Assembly: GCF_018417595.1 (NCBI RefSeq)
Contig: NZ_CP070982.1
Location: forward strand, 4,577,001-4,641,000
From: Pseudomonas entomophila
GTDB taxonomy: Bacteria; Pseudomonadota; Gammaproteobacteria; Pseudomonadales; Pseudomonadaceae
Direction of reading: 5' to 3'
Length of the DNA stretch: 64,000 nucleotides
In this document: positions 37,824 to 46,291 of the stretch, piece by piece
Numbering within the stretch: the stretch's first letter is position 1
How the letters are laid out: every line of letters starts with the position of its first letter
Position numbers and translations under genes: made by a program
Notes under the pieces: model-generated
Seen by the model: the letters and a program-made list of their open reading frames with translations, nothing else
Told to the model about the DNA's origin: nothing
Database searches by the model: none

Positions 37824-38510
37824 ATGATTCGCACCTCCCTGCGCTTCACCACCCTGTGCGCCGGCCTGCTGCTGTCGGCCAGCGCCCTGGCCCTGTCGCT
37901 CGGCGACCTGTCCCAGAGCGATGCCTCCGGCGGCCTGAAGGACGCGCTCACCCAAGGCGCACAGATCGCCGTCAAACAGTTGAGTTCGCCGGGCGGCTTC
38001 AGCAACAACCCCGATGTGCGCATCGAGCTGCCCGGCAACCTCGGCAAGGCAGCCAAAGCCATGAAGATGTTCGGCAAGGGTGACCAGGTCGAGGCCCTTG
38101 AAACCAGCATGAACAAGGCCGCCGAAGCCGCCGTGCCACAGGCCCAGGCGATTCTGGTAGACGCCGTGAAGAAGATGACCGTGACCGATGCCAAGGGCAT
38201 CCTCAGCGGCGGTCAGGACTCGGCTACCCAGTACCTGAACAAGAGCAGCCGCGAGCAGATCCGCGCCAAGTTCCTGCCGATCGTCAAGCAGGCCACCGAC
38301 AAGGTCGGCCTGGCCCAGCAGTACAACAGCTTTGCCGGGCAGGCCAAAGGCCTGGGGCTGATCAAGGATGACGCCAACATCGAGAACTACGTGACCGAGA
38401 AAGCCCTGGATGGGCTGTTCGAGATGATCGCCAAGCAGGAAGAAAGCATTCGCCAGAACCCGGCCCAGGCGGCGACCAGCCTTGCCAAGAAAGTATTTGG
38501 CGCGCTCTGA
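37824..38510 (+). CDS. DUF4197 periplasmic protein
   Basis: A 228-residue exported protein with a signal peptide (MIRTSLRFTTLCAGLLLSAS, cleavage near ALA-LSL). The mature part is helical and matches the DUF4197 pattern: GLKDALTQGAQIAVKQLSSPGGFSNNP..., MNKAAEAAVPQA, DAKGILSGGQDSATQYL and a C-terminal YVTEKALDGLFEMIAKQE. The family's function is unknown. It is 32 nt after the YbaY-like lipoprotein gene, so a small envelope operon is plausible. Confidence 0.9.
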   Translation: MIRTSLRFTTLCAGLLLSASALALSLGDLSQSDASGGLKDALTQGAQIAVKQLSSPGGFSNNPDVRIELPGNLGKAAKAMKMFGKGDQVEALETSMNKAAEAAVPQAQAILVDAVKKMTVTDAKGILSGGQDSATQYLNKSSREQIRAKFLPIVKQATDKVGLAQQYNSFAGQAKGLGLIKDDANIENYVTEKALDGLFEMIAKQEESIRQNPAQAATSLAKKVFGAL

Positions 38511-38548
38511 GCTTCGACGCTCCCACAGGTTGTCGCCCACACGATACC

Positions 38549-38633
38549 TGTAGGAGCGGCTTTAGCCGCGAATCAAACATCGCGGTGCCTGGCACCGGCT
38601 GCGCCGGTGTTCGCGGCTGAAGCCGCTCCTACA
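38549..38633. repeat. REP-type inverted pair (BIME-like)
   Basis: Two REP units, 38549-38571 and 38611-38633, facing each other with core GGAGCGGCTTTAGCCGCGA and its complement. They lie between the convergent DUF4197 and RND genes. The spacer shares CATCGCGGTGCCTGGCACC with the pair at 56.8 kb. Confidence 0.85.
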
Positions 38634-38666
38634 CGATCAACGCTGTACCAGTAGGAGCCCCGATCT

Positions 38667-41600
38667 TCAGCCCTTCTTCACCCTGAACCACGCCGCATAC
38701 AACGCCGGCAGGAACAGCAGCGTCAGCACCGTGGCCACGATCAACCCACCCATGATCGCCACCGCCATCGGCCCGTAGAACACGCTGCGCGACAACGGAA
38801 TCATTGCCAGCACCGCCGCCAGCGCGGTCAGCACGATGGGCCGGAAGCGTCGAACCGTGGCCTCGATGATCGCCTGCCAGCGGTCCAGTCCCGCCGCGAT
38901 ATCCTGTTCGATCTGGTCCACCAGAATCACCGAGTTACGCATGATCATCCCCGCCAGGGCGATGGTGCCGAGCATGGCGACGAAACCGAACGGCTGGCGG
39001 AATACCAGCAGGAACAAGGTGACGCCGATCAAGCCCAGGGGCGCGGTGAGGAACACCATGAACATCCGCGAGAAGCTGCGCAGCTGGATCATCAGCAAAC
39101 TCAGCACCACCACGATGAACAGCGGCATGCCGGCGTTCACCGAGCGCTGGCCGCGTTCGGAGTCTTCCACGGTGCCGCCCACTTCCAGCAGGTAACCGTC
39201 AGGCAGCTCGTCCTTCACCTGCTGCAAGGTTGGCAGGATCTGCTTGACCAACGTGGCCGGCTGCTCCTTGTCGTAGATGTCGGCACGCACGGTGACCGTC
39301 GGCAGGCGATTGCGGTGCCAGATGATACCTTCCTCGAAACCGTATTCCAGGGTGGCCACCTGCGACAACGCCACGCTCTGGCCATTGTCGGTGGGCAAGG
39401 CCAGGCTTCCCAGGCTGCCCAGCTCGCGACGCTCCTCCGGGGTGCCGCGCAGCAGGATCTCGATCAGTTCGTTGTCCTCGCGGTACTGGCTGACGTTGCT
39501 GCCCGTCAGCGAGCTTTGCAGAAAACTCGACAACTGCGCGGTACTCACGCCCAGGGCGCGGGCACGGTCCTGGTCGATGTCCAGGTAGACCGCCTTGCTC
39601 GGCTCCTCCCAGTCCAGGTGCACGTTGACCACGTGAGGGTTCTCGCGCACCTTTGCCGCCACTTCACGGGCCAATGCCCGGACTTTCTCGATATGCTCGC
39701 CGGTCACACGGAACTGCACCGGGTAACCCACGGGCGGGCCGTTCTCCAGGCGCGTGACCCGCGAACGCAGGTCGGGGAACTGCTCGTCCAGCGTACTGAT
39801 CAGCCAGCTGCGCAGGCGCTCACGGTCTTCCAGCGACTTGGCCAGCACCACGAACTGAGCGAAGCTCGCCGCGGGCAGTTGCTGGTCCAGGGGCAGATAG
39901 AAGCGTGGCGAGCCGGTACCGACATAGGCGACATAGTTGTCGATGCCGTCCTGTTGCTTGAGCAGCACTTCCAGTTGCTTGACGCGTTCGGCGGTGTTGT
40001 TGAGCGAGGCGCCCTCGGCCAGCTTCAGGTCGATCATCAGCTCCGGACGCCCGGAAGCCGGGAAGAACTGCTGGGGCACGAAACGGAACAGCAGGATGCT
40101 GCCGACGAAGGCCGCGATGGTGAGCAGGATCACCGTCTTGCGTCGCCGCACGCACCACTCCACCATCCGCCGCACACGCTGGTAGAACGGTGTGGCATAA
40201 GGGTCCGGCGCATGCCCGTCGCTGCCGTGGCGCGCCGCGTGCAGCTTGGCCAGGTCAGGTAGCAGGCGTTCACCCAGATACGGTACGAAGACCACCGCCG
40301 CCACCCATGATGTCAGCAAGGCGATGGTCACCACCTGGAAGATCGACCGGGTGTATTCGCCGGTGCTCGAGGCCGCCGTGGCGATCGGCAGGAAGCCCGC
40401 TGCGGTGATCAGGGTGCCGGTCAGCATCGGGAACGCCGTGCTCGACCAGGCGTAGCTGGCCGCCTTGAGCCGGTCGTACCCTTGCTCCATCTTGATCGCC
40501 ATCATCTCCACCGCGATGATCGCGTCGTCCACCAGCAAACCCAGCGCCAGCACCAGCGCGCCCAACGAGATCTTGTGCAGGCCGATGCCGAAGTAATGCA
40601 TGCTGGCGAAGGTCATCGCCAGCACCAGCGGGATTGCCAGGGCGACCACCAGGCCCGTGCGCAGGCCCAGGGAGAAGAAGCTCACCAGCAGGACGATGAC
40701 CAGGGCCTCGACCAACACCTGGACGAACTCGCCGACACCGGCCTTGACCGCCGCCGGCTGGTCGGAGACCTTGCGCAACTCCATGCCTGCCGGCAGGCCC
40801 TGGGCCAGGCGGGCGAACTCGCCTTCCAGCGCCTTGCCCAACACCAGGATATCGCCGCCATCCTTCATCGAGACTGCTAGCCCGATGGCGTCCTCGCCCA
40901 TGAAGCGCATGCGTGGCGCGGGCGGGTCGTTGAAACCGCGTTGCACCTCGGCGACATCGCCGATGCGGAAGGTGCGATCACCGACACGAATGGGGAACTG
41001 GCGGATCTGCTCGACGCTGTCGAAACGCCCGCTGACACGCAGCTGCAAACGCTCGCTCGAGGTTTCGAAGAAGCCTGCGGTACTGACCGCGTTCTGTTCA
41101 CGCAACGCCTGCTGCACCGCCGCGAGCGGAACGCCCAGGGTGGCGAGCTTGACGTTGGACAGCTCGATCCAGATTTTCTCGTCCTGCAGGCCGATCAACT
41201 CGACCTTGCCCACGTCCTTGACGCGCTGCAGCTGGATCTGGATACGGTCGGCGTAATCCTTGAGCACCGCATAGTCGAAGCCGGAGCCGGTCAGGGCGTA
41301 GATGTTGCCGAAGGTGGTGCCGAATTCATCGTTGAAGAAGGGCCCCTGGATCTCCGGCGGCAATGTGTGGCGAATGTCCGCGACCTTCTTGCGGATCTGG
41401 TACCAGAGCTCGGGGATGTCCTTGGAATGCAGCGAATCGCGGGCCATGAAGGTGACCTGGGACTCGCCAGGGCGGGAGAACGAGACGATCCTCTCGTACT
41501 CGCCGGTTTCCATCAGCTTCTTCTCGATACGCTCGGTGACCTGGCGCGAGACCTCCTCGGCGGTCGCACCCGGCCACAAGGTACGGATGACCATGGCCTT

Positions 41601-41732
41601 GAAGGTGAACGGCGGATCCTCGCTCTGCCCAAGCTTGGTGTAGGACATGGCCCCGATCGCGGCCAGCAGGATCATCAGGAACAGCACGATCTGGCGATTG
41701 CGCAGCGCCCAGGCGGAAAGGTTGAAACCCAT
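38667..41732 (-). CDS. RND-family efflux transporter, inner-membrane subunit
   Basis: A 1021-residue AcrB/HAE1-type proton-driven pump. The first membrane helix (ALRNRQIVLFLMILLAAIGAM) is followed by a periplasmic porter domain, helices II-VI (containing VLALGLLVDDAIIAVEMM, with the proton-relay Asp pair of TM4), a second periplasmic domain and helices VIII-XII. It ends LFLPALYAAWFRVKKG. It is 6 nt after the adaptor gene and transcribed with it. No outer-membrane channel gene is adjacent, so it probably uses an OprM/TolC-type channel encoded elsewhere. Substrate unknown. Confidence 0.93.
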   Translation of the reverse strand: MGFNLSAWALRNRQIVLFLMILLAAIGAMSYTKLGQSEDPPFTFKAMVIRTLWPGATAEEVSRQVTERIEKKLMETGEYERIVSFSRPGESQVTFMARDSLHSKDIPELWYQIRKKVADIRHTLPPEIQGPFFNDEFGTTFGNIYALTGSGFDYAVLKDYADRIQIQLQRVKDVGKVELIGLQDEKIWIELSNVKLATLGVPLAAVQQALREQNAVSTAGFFETSSERLQLRVSGRFDSVEQIRQFPIRVGDRTFRIGDVAEVQRGFNDPPAPRMRFMGEDAIGLAVSMKDGGDILVLGKALEGEFARLAQGLPAGMELRKVSDQPAAVKAGVGEFVQVLVEALVIVLLVSFFSLGLRTGLVVALAIPLVLAMTFASMHYFGIGLHKISLGALVLALGLLVDDAIIAVEMMAIKMEQGYDRLKAASYAWSSTAFPMLTGTLITAAGFLPIATAASSTGEYTRSIFQVVTIALLTSWVAAVVFVPYLGERLLPDLAKLHAARHGSDGHAPDPYATPFYQRVRRMVEWCVRRRKTVILLTIAAFVGSILLFRFVPQQFFPASGRPELMIDLKLAEGASLNNTAERVKQLEVLLKQQDGIDNYVAYVGTGSPRFYLPLDQQLPAASFAQFVVLAKSLEDRERLRSWLISTLDEQFPDLRSRVTRLENGPPVGYPVQFRVTGEHIEKVRALAREVAAKVRENPHVVNVHLDWEEPSKAVYLDIDQDRARALGVSTAQLSSFLQSSLTGSNVSQYREDNELIEILLRGTPEERRELGSLGSLALPTDNGQSVALSQVATLEYGFEEGIIWHRNRLPTVTVRADIYDKEQPATLVKQILPTLQQVKDELPDGYLLEVGGTVEDSERGQRSVNAGMPLFIVVVLSLLMIQLRSFSRMFMVFLTAPLGLIGVTLFLLVFRQPFGFVAMLGTIALAGMIMRNSVILVDQIEQDIAAGLDRWQAIIEATVRRFRPIVLTALAAVLAMIPLSRSVFYGPMAVAIMGGLIVATVLTLLFLPALYAAWFRVKKG

Positions 41733-41738
41733 CGGGAC

Positions 41739-42836
41739 TTACTCCTTGGTCGCCAGGTTCACTTCACGGTTGCTGCGGTCCACCGGGCGCACTTGCTGCC
41801 CCTCTCGCAACACATGGCCACCCGCGGCCACCACCCAGTCGCTGGCTTGCAAGCCTTCGAGCACCGGCACGCTGTCGGCCCCATAGGCACCCAGGCGGAC
41901 CGCGGCACGCTCCAGGCGATTATCCTTGCCGACCCGCCACACATAGGCCTGCCCGGCTTCGGCGGTGACCGCCGACAGCGGCACGGCAAGCGGCGCCTGC
42001 TCGGTGTGGGCAATGAACACACGGGCACTCTGGCCCAGTTCGGCGGGTGTGTTGCTGGAGGTGAAGGCGATGCGTGCGGCGAAGGTACGCGACCGCGGAT
42101 CGGCCGCTGGCGACAGTTCACGGATACGCCCTTCGAAACGCTGGTTGGGGTGCGACCACAGTTCCACGCTCACAGTCTGCCCGACACTGAATCGGGCGAA
42201 TTGCTGCTCAGGCAAGCCGATCGCCACCTCACGCTCACCATCGGCGGCCAGGGTGAACACGGTCTGACCCGCGGCGACCACCTGCCCCACTTCGACTTGA
42301 CGCTTGGCGATCACGCCGGCCTGAGGCGCGCGCAACACCGCGTAATCAGCCTGGTTGCCAGCAACCTCGAATTCGGCCTTGGCTTGTTTCAAGCGTGCAA
42401 GACCCGCGCGGTAGAGGTTTTCGGCGTTGTCGAACTGCGAACGGCTGACCATCTGCCGCTCCAGCAGCTTCTGGTAACGGTCGCGCTCGGCGCGCACCAG
42501 CGCCAGGTTGGCCTCGGCCGCAGCCAGTTGGGCACGGTTAGCCTCCAGCTGAAGACGTACGTCCTGGGGGTCGAGCTCGGCCAGGGCCTGTTCGGCCTTG
42601 ACCCGCTGCCCCTCTTCCACCAGGCGCTTGTTCACCTTGCCGCCGATGCGGAAGGCCAGTTCGGGCTCAAAACGCGCCCGCACTTCACCGGGGTAGCTGT
42701 CGGCCGAAGCGCCAGCGGGTAGGGGCTGCACCACCAGCGCCGGGCGCGGGGCCGAGGGCGGCGCGGCCTGCTGGCCACAGGCGGTGAGCAGCACGAGGGC
42801 AGCGGGCAGGACGAGGGACAACGCACGACGCAACAT
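41739..42836 (-). CDS. RND efflux periplasmic adaptor lipoprotein
   Basis: A 365-residue membrane-fusion protein. Signal peptide with lipobox LLTAC (Cys20), barrel-sandwich (VNKRLVEEGQRVKAEQALAE), an alpha-hairpin (about 95-165), the lipoyl second half (LRAPQAGVIAKRQVEVGQVV), and beta-barrel and membrane-proximal domains. It links the RND transporter, encoded 6 nt downstream, to an outer-membrane channel. It is divergent from the TetR-type regulator, which probably controls it. Confidence 0.93.
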   Translation of the reverse strand: MLRRALSLVLPAALVLLTACGQQAAPPSAPRPALVVQPLPAGASADSYPGEVRARFEPELAFRIGGKVNKRLVEEGQRVKAEQALAELDPQDVRLQLEANRAQLAAAEANLALVRAERDRYQKLLERQMVSRSQFDNAENLYRAGLARLKQAKAEFEVAGNQADYAVLRAPQAGVIAKRQVEVGQVVAAGQTVFTLAADGEREVAIGLPEQQFARFSVGQTVSVELWSHPNQRFEGRIRELSPAADPRSRTFAARIAFTSSNTPAELGQSARVFIAHTEQAPLAVPLSAVTAEAGQAYVWRVGKDNRLERAAVRLGAYGADSVPVLEGLQASDWVVAAGGHVLREGQQVRPVDRSNREVNLATKE

Positions 42837-42872
42837 GATGGAGGACCTTTGGCAGAGGGCGCATCGAATATT

Positions 42873-42897
42873 TATACTGACGGGTATATTAAGTCAG
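42873..42897. promoter_or_regulatory. Candidate operator/promoter of the RND operon
   Basis: The 182-nt divergent region contains two overlapping inverted repeats: TATAC-N6-GTATA (42873-42888) and CTGAC-N11-GTCAG (42877-42897). On the minus strand they overlap a possible -35 (CTGACT) and -10 (TATAAA), so a bound repressor would block adaptor transcription. The adjacent TetR protein is the obvious candidate. Confidence 0.5.
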
Positions 42898-43018
42898 GGA
42901 ATCGGGTCGGGGAAGCAGGCTACTGACAGAAAAAGCGGAATAACGCGGCGACGCGCGTTGCAGCCGGATGGCCCTCGACCCGGTAAGATGGTTGGTTTCA
43001 GAACAGATGCGGATTCCC

Positions 43019-43648
43019 ATGTCCAACGACGCACCCATCGGCCCAGGCCGGCCCAAGGACCTGGCCAAGCGCGAGGCCATCCTCGAAGCCGCCAAGTCGC
43101 TGTTTCTCAGCCTTGGCTATGCCAACACCAGCATGGATGCGGTCGCTGCGGCGGCAGGTGTTTCAAAACTCACGGTCTACAGCCATTTCACCGACAAGCA
43201 GACCTTGTTCGGCGCTGCAGTCATGGCGACCTGCCAGACCCAACTGCCCGACCTGATCTTCGAGTACCCCGACGGGGTGGCGCTGGAGGACGTGCTGCTG
43301 AATATCGCGCGGGGGTTCCAGGCGCTGATCAGTTCGGACGAGTCGGTCAAGCTCAGCCGGCTGATTTTTGCCTTGGGGAGCCAGGACCCGGGGTTCGGGC
43401 GGTACTTCTACGAGGCGGGGCCGAAACGGGTGCTGGCCGGGATGGAGGCGCTGCTGCGTTGTGTCGGCCAGCGGGGGCTGTTGCGCATCGACAACCCGCT
43501 GCGGGCGGCGGAGCATTTCTTCTGCCTGGTCAAGGGCGCGCCGGATTATCGGTTATTGCTGGGGTGTGCGCCGGCGTTGACGGGGGATGAGGTGGAGGTG
43601 CATGTGCGGGAGGTGGTGGGGTTGTTCATTCGGGCTTATGGGGGGTAG
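43019..43648 (+). CDS. TetR-family transcriptional regulator
   Basis: A 209-residue regulator beginning MSNDAPIGPGRPKDLAKREAIL. The N-terminal HTH (about 15-60: ILEAAKSLFLSLGYANTSMD, AAAAGVSKLTVYSHFTDK) is of TetR type, and the C-terminal half is the ligand/dimerisation domain. Start at 43019 is chosen because the upstream residues are not TetR-like. It is divergent from the RND adaptor gene and presumably represses it. A 12-copy heptamer array begins 2 nt after its stop. Confidence 0.92.
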   Translation: MSNDAPIGPGRPKDLAKREAILEAAKSLFLSLGYANTSMDAVAAAAGVSKLTVYSHFTDKQTLFGAAVMATCQTQLPDLIFEYPDGVALEDVLLNIARGFQALISSDESVKLSRLIFALGSQDPGFGRYFYEAGPKRVLAGMEALLRCVGQRGLLRIDNPLRAAEHFFCLVKGAPDYRLLLGCAPALTGDEVEVHVREVVGLFIRAYGG

Positions 43649-43650
43649 GC

Positions 43651-43734
43651 TCTCAGCTCTCAGCTCTCAGCTCTCAGCTCTCAGCTCTCAGCTCTCAGCT
43701 CTCAGCTCTCAGCTCTCAGCTCTCAGCTCTCAGC
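43651..43734. repeat. Tandem heptanucleotide array, TCTCAGC x 12
   Basis: Exactly twelve perfect copies of the 7-bp unit TCTCAGC (84 bp), starting 2 nt after the TetR stop codon. Copy number of such arrays usually varies between strains by slippage. Not in a credible gene: the frame through it encodes only a Leu/Ser/Ala/Gln repeat. Confidence 0.97.
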
Positions 43735-44072
43735 GTGATGGTCTTCAGTTTTTTGAGCATATCCATTGGCGATGGAGACGCCGATTCACCTTTCCGCCCT
43801 TACGGCGGGTTACTTTGGTCTTGGCCAAAGTAACCAAAGCCGTTCGCTCCATCATCCGTCCCGCTCACAGCGGGATCCCCTCATGCCTTTGTTGCTCCCG
43901 TGGGTACCGCGCTGAACGCCCCATCCTGGGGCGCAGCGCTCGACGGCCATCCATGCCCGTCGCCCCACTACGCAAGAACTCCGCTCGGCCTCCTGAAGTC
44001 GCAATGGGCGGCGTCTGAACTACCGCGCATCAAGATCAAAAGCCGGGCGAGGCGCTACGCGCTCGCAGAAGC

Positions 44073-44107
44073 AAAGAGCAAAGAGCAAAGAGCAAAGAGC
44101 AAAGAGC
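44073..44107. repeat. Tandem heptanucleotide array, AAAGAGC x 5
   Basis: Five perfect copies of AAAGAGC (35 bp) plus a partial sixth, lying between the two arms of the inverted module. It is a different heptamer from the one at 43.65 kb. Confidence 0.95.
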
Positions 44108-44162
44108 AAGAAAGTTTGATAGCTATGTAACGCCGTGATGGACGTGTCGCTTGTGCGATTGG

Positions 44163-44183
44163 TTCGCCGGCTTTGCCGGCGAA
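44163..44183. repeat. REP-like hairpin at the centre of the inverted module
   Basis: A perfect 9-bp stem (TTCGCCGGC / GCCGGCGAA) with a TTT loop. It resembles a single REP unit and lies between the heptamer array and the right arm. Confidence 0.7.
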
Positions 44184-44551
44184 TGCGTACTCAAGGCCAT
44201 AAATAAACAACTAGCGACAGCTGCGCCCGTCTAGGCGCCGCCCGTAACTTCGCGACTTCAGGAGGCTGAGCGCAGGCGTCTGGAGGGCCAGGTGCGCAGC
44301 ACCCTTCGGCGTAGCCGAAGGCGCGAGATGTAGACTTGCGCAGCAAGTCGTAGGCCGCGCGGGCCTGGAAGGCGCCGGAGCGAAGGGACCCGGAGCGCAG
44401 CGGAGGGCCGTATGATGGAGCGCACGGCTTTGGTTACTTTGGCCACGACCAAAGTAACCCGCCGTAAGGGCGGAAAGGTGACTCTGCGTCTACATAGCAA
44501 ACGGATATGCTCACACACGCCAGAACAACCAACTAACCAACTAACAGGAAA

Positions 44552-46261
44552 TCACCGCGCTTCCATATGCGCAATCATCAACTGCACACTCTCATTCCCC
44601 CGAAACTCATTTACATCCAGCTTGTAGGCCAACTCAACCCACCGCACAGTTGGATTAGGCCAAACCTCCCGATCCACCCCAAAGGCAATCCCATCCAGCG
44701 TCACCGCCCCACACTCGCTCTTGAGCACAACCTTGAGATGCCGCTCCCCCACGACCCGCTGCGAGACCAACTGAAACACCCCATGGAACAACGGTTCAGG
44801 GAAGTGCTGCCCCCAAGGCCCCGCATTACGCAAGGCCCGCGCCAGCTCCAGGTGAAACTCCTCGACCGCCAACGAGCCATCCGACAACAACCGCCCCGTC
44901 AGGTCCTCTTCACGCAACTGCCGCCGGACCTCCGCATCGAAGGCCTCGGCAAATGCCGGGAAGTTGTCGGCAGGCAGCGACAAACCCGCCGCCATTGCAT
45001 GCCCGCCAAACTTGCTGATCAACGACGGATATCGTGCCGCCACCGCATCCAGCGCATCGCGAATGTGGAAGCCCGCCACCGACCGCGCCGAGCCCTTGAG
45101 CATCCCCTCCCCCGCATCGGCAAAGGCGATGGTCGGGCGGTGGTAACGCTCCTTCAGGCGCGACGCCAGAATCCCGATCACCCCCTGGTGCCAGTCAGCG
45201 TCGAACAGGCAAAGCCCATAGGGCATGGACCCCACCGGCAGCTCCTTGAGCTGGGCCAGCGCCTCACGCTGCATGCCCTGCTCGATGGACTTGCGGTCCT
45301 GGTTCAGGCCATCCAGCTCCTGAGCCATATCCAGCGCCAGCGCGGCGTCGTCGCACAGCAGGCACTCGATGCCCAGGCTCATGTCGTCCAACCGGCCGGC
45401 GGCGTTGAGCCGGGGGCCAAGAATGAACCCCAGGTCGGTGGAGGTGATACGCCGATGGTCACGTCGGGCCACCTCGAGGATGGCCTTGAGCCCAGGCCGC
45501 GCACGGCCAGCGCGGATACGCTCGAGCCCCTGGTGCACCAGGATGCGGTTGTTGGCGTCCAGCGGTACCACGTCGGCGACACTGCCCAGGGCGACCAGGT
45601 CGAGCAGTTCACCGATATTCGGCTGAGCCTGTGTTTCGTAGCGTCCGAGGCTGCGCAGGCGTGCGCGCAGGGCCATCAGCACATAGAAGATCACCCCGAC
45701 ACCCGCCAGCGACTTGCTCGGAAACTCGCAACCGGGCTGGTTCGGGTTGACGATGGCATCGGCATCCGGCAACTGTTCGCCAGGCAAGTGGTGGTCGGTG
45801 ACCAGTACCTTCAACCCAGCAGCCTTGGCGGCCGCCACACCATCAACACTGGAAATGCCGTTATCCACGGTGATCAATAGCTGCGGCTGACGCTCCAGCG
45901 CAACCTGGACGATCTCGGGCGTCAGACCGTAGCCATACTCGAAACGGTTGGGCACCAGATAGTCGACATGGGCCGCACCCAGCAGACGCAGGCCCAACAC
46001 GCCGACCGTGCTGGCGGTGGCACCGTCGGCATCGAAGTCGCCGACGATGAGAATCCGCTGGCGCTGGTCGAGGGCCTCGACCAACAGGTCCACCGCCGCT
46101 TCGATGCCCTTGAGCCGCTGGAACGGCAACAACCGCGCCAGGCTCTTGTCCAGCTCAGCCTCGGACGCCACCCCACGGGCGGCGTACAGGCGGGTCAGCA
46201 AGGGCGGCAGGTTACCCAGGAACGGCAGGGTCGACGGCAGGGGACGAGGTTCGATACGCAT
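44552..46261 (-). CDS. recJ: Single-stranded-DNA-specific 5'-3' exonuclease RecJ
   Basis: RecJ degrades 5' single-stranded DNA in recombination and mismatch repair. The 569-residue DHH-superfamily enzyme has the metal-binding motifs GDFDADG (Asp75, Asp77, Asp79), TVDNG (Asp133) and the DHH motif VTDHHLPGEQLP (156-158), followed by the DHHA1 domain and C-terminal OB-type region. The C-terminal end lies next to the repeat region. It follows yaeQ by 30 nt in the same direction. Confidence 0.96.
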   Translation of the reverse strand: MRIEPRPLPSTLPFLGNLPPLLTRLYAARGVASEAELDKSLARLLPFQRLKGIEAAVDLLVEALDQRQRILIVGDFDADGATASTVGVLGLRLLGAAHVDYLVPNRFEYGYGLTPEIVQVALERQPQLLITVDNGISSVDGVAAAKAAGLKVLVTDHHLPGEQLPDADAIVNPNQPGCEFPSKSLAGVGVIFYVLMALRARLRSLGRYETQAQPNIGELLDLVALGSVADVVPLDANNRILVHQGLERIRAGRARPGLKAILEVARRDHRRITSTDLGFILGPRLNAAGRLDDMSLGIECLLCDDAALALDMAQELDGLNQDRKSIEQGMQREALAQLKELPVGSMPYGLCLFDADWHQGVIGILASRLKERYHRPTIAFADAGEGMLKGSARSVAGFHIRDALDAVAARYPSLISKFGGHAMAAGLSLPADNFPAFAEAFDAEVRRQLREEDLTGRLLSDGSLAVEEFHLELARALRNAGPWGQHFPEPLFHGVFQLVSQRVVGERHLKVVLKSECGAVTLDGIAFGVDREVWPNPTVRWVELAYKLDVNEFRGNESVQLMIAHMEAR

Positions 46262-46291
46262 GGGGCCTTCGGCAATCAGATAAAGGGCAGG

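Larger units (their letters stand above)
43741..44535. repeat. Large imperfect inverted repeat; gene-free region
   Basis: The 902-nt gap between tetR and recJ holds no credible gene. Its left part (43757-43860) and the complement of its right part (44409-44525) are near-identical over roughly 100 nt, sharing CCTTTCCGCCCTTACGGCGG, GTTACTTTGG and GGCCAAAGTAACCAAAGCCG. A second shared block, CCTCCTGAAGTCGC, is at about 43988 and, inverted, 44258. Thus two divergent copies of the same module face each other. This type of intergenic module is familiar from pseudomonad genomes, but I know no function for it. Confidence 0.8.

Noticed and set aside
43587..44018. Frame encoding Leu-Ser-Ala-Leu-Ser-Ser-Gln repeats
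   Set aside because: It is produced by the TCTCAGC array, starts inside tetR in another frame and has no homologous-looking domain.
43651..44107. Possible CRISPR array
   Set aside because: The repeats are 7-bp direct tandems with no spacers and no cas genes nearby.
44412..44627. Small frame with VTLATTKVTRRKGGK
   Set aside because: It is a translation of the inverted non-coding module. Similar spurious peptides arise wherever that module occurs, and no ribosome binding site supports it.
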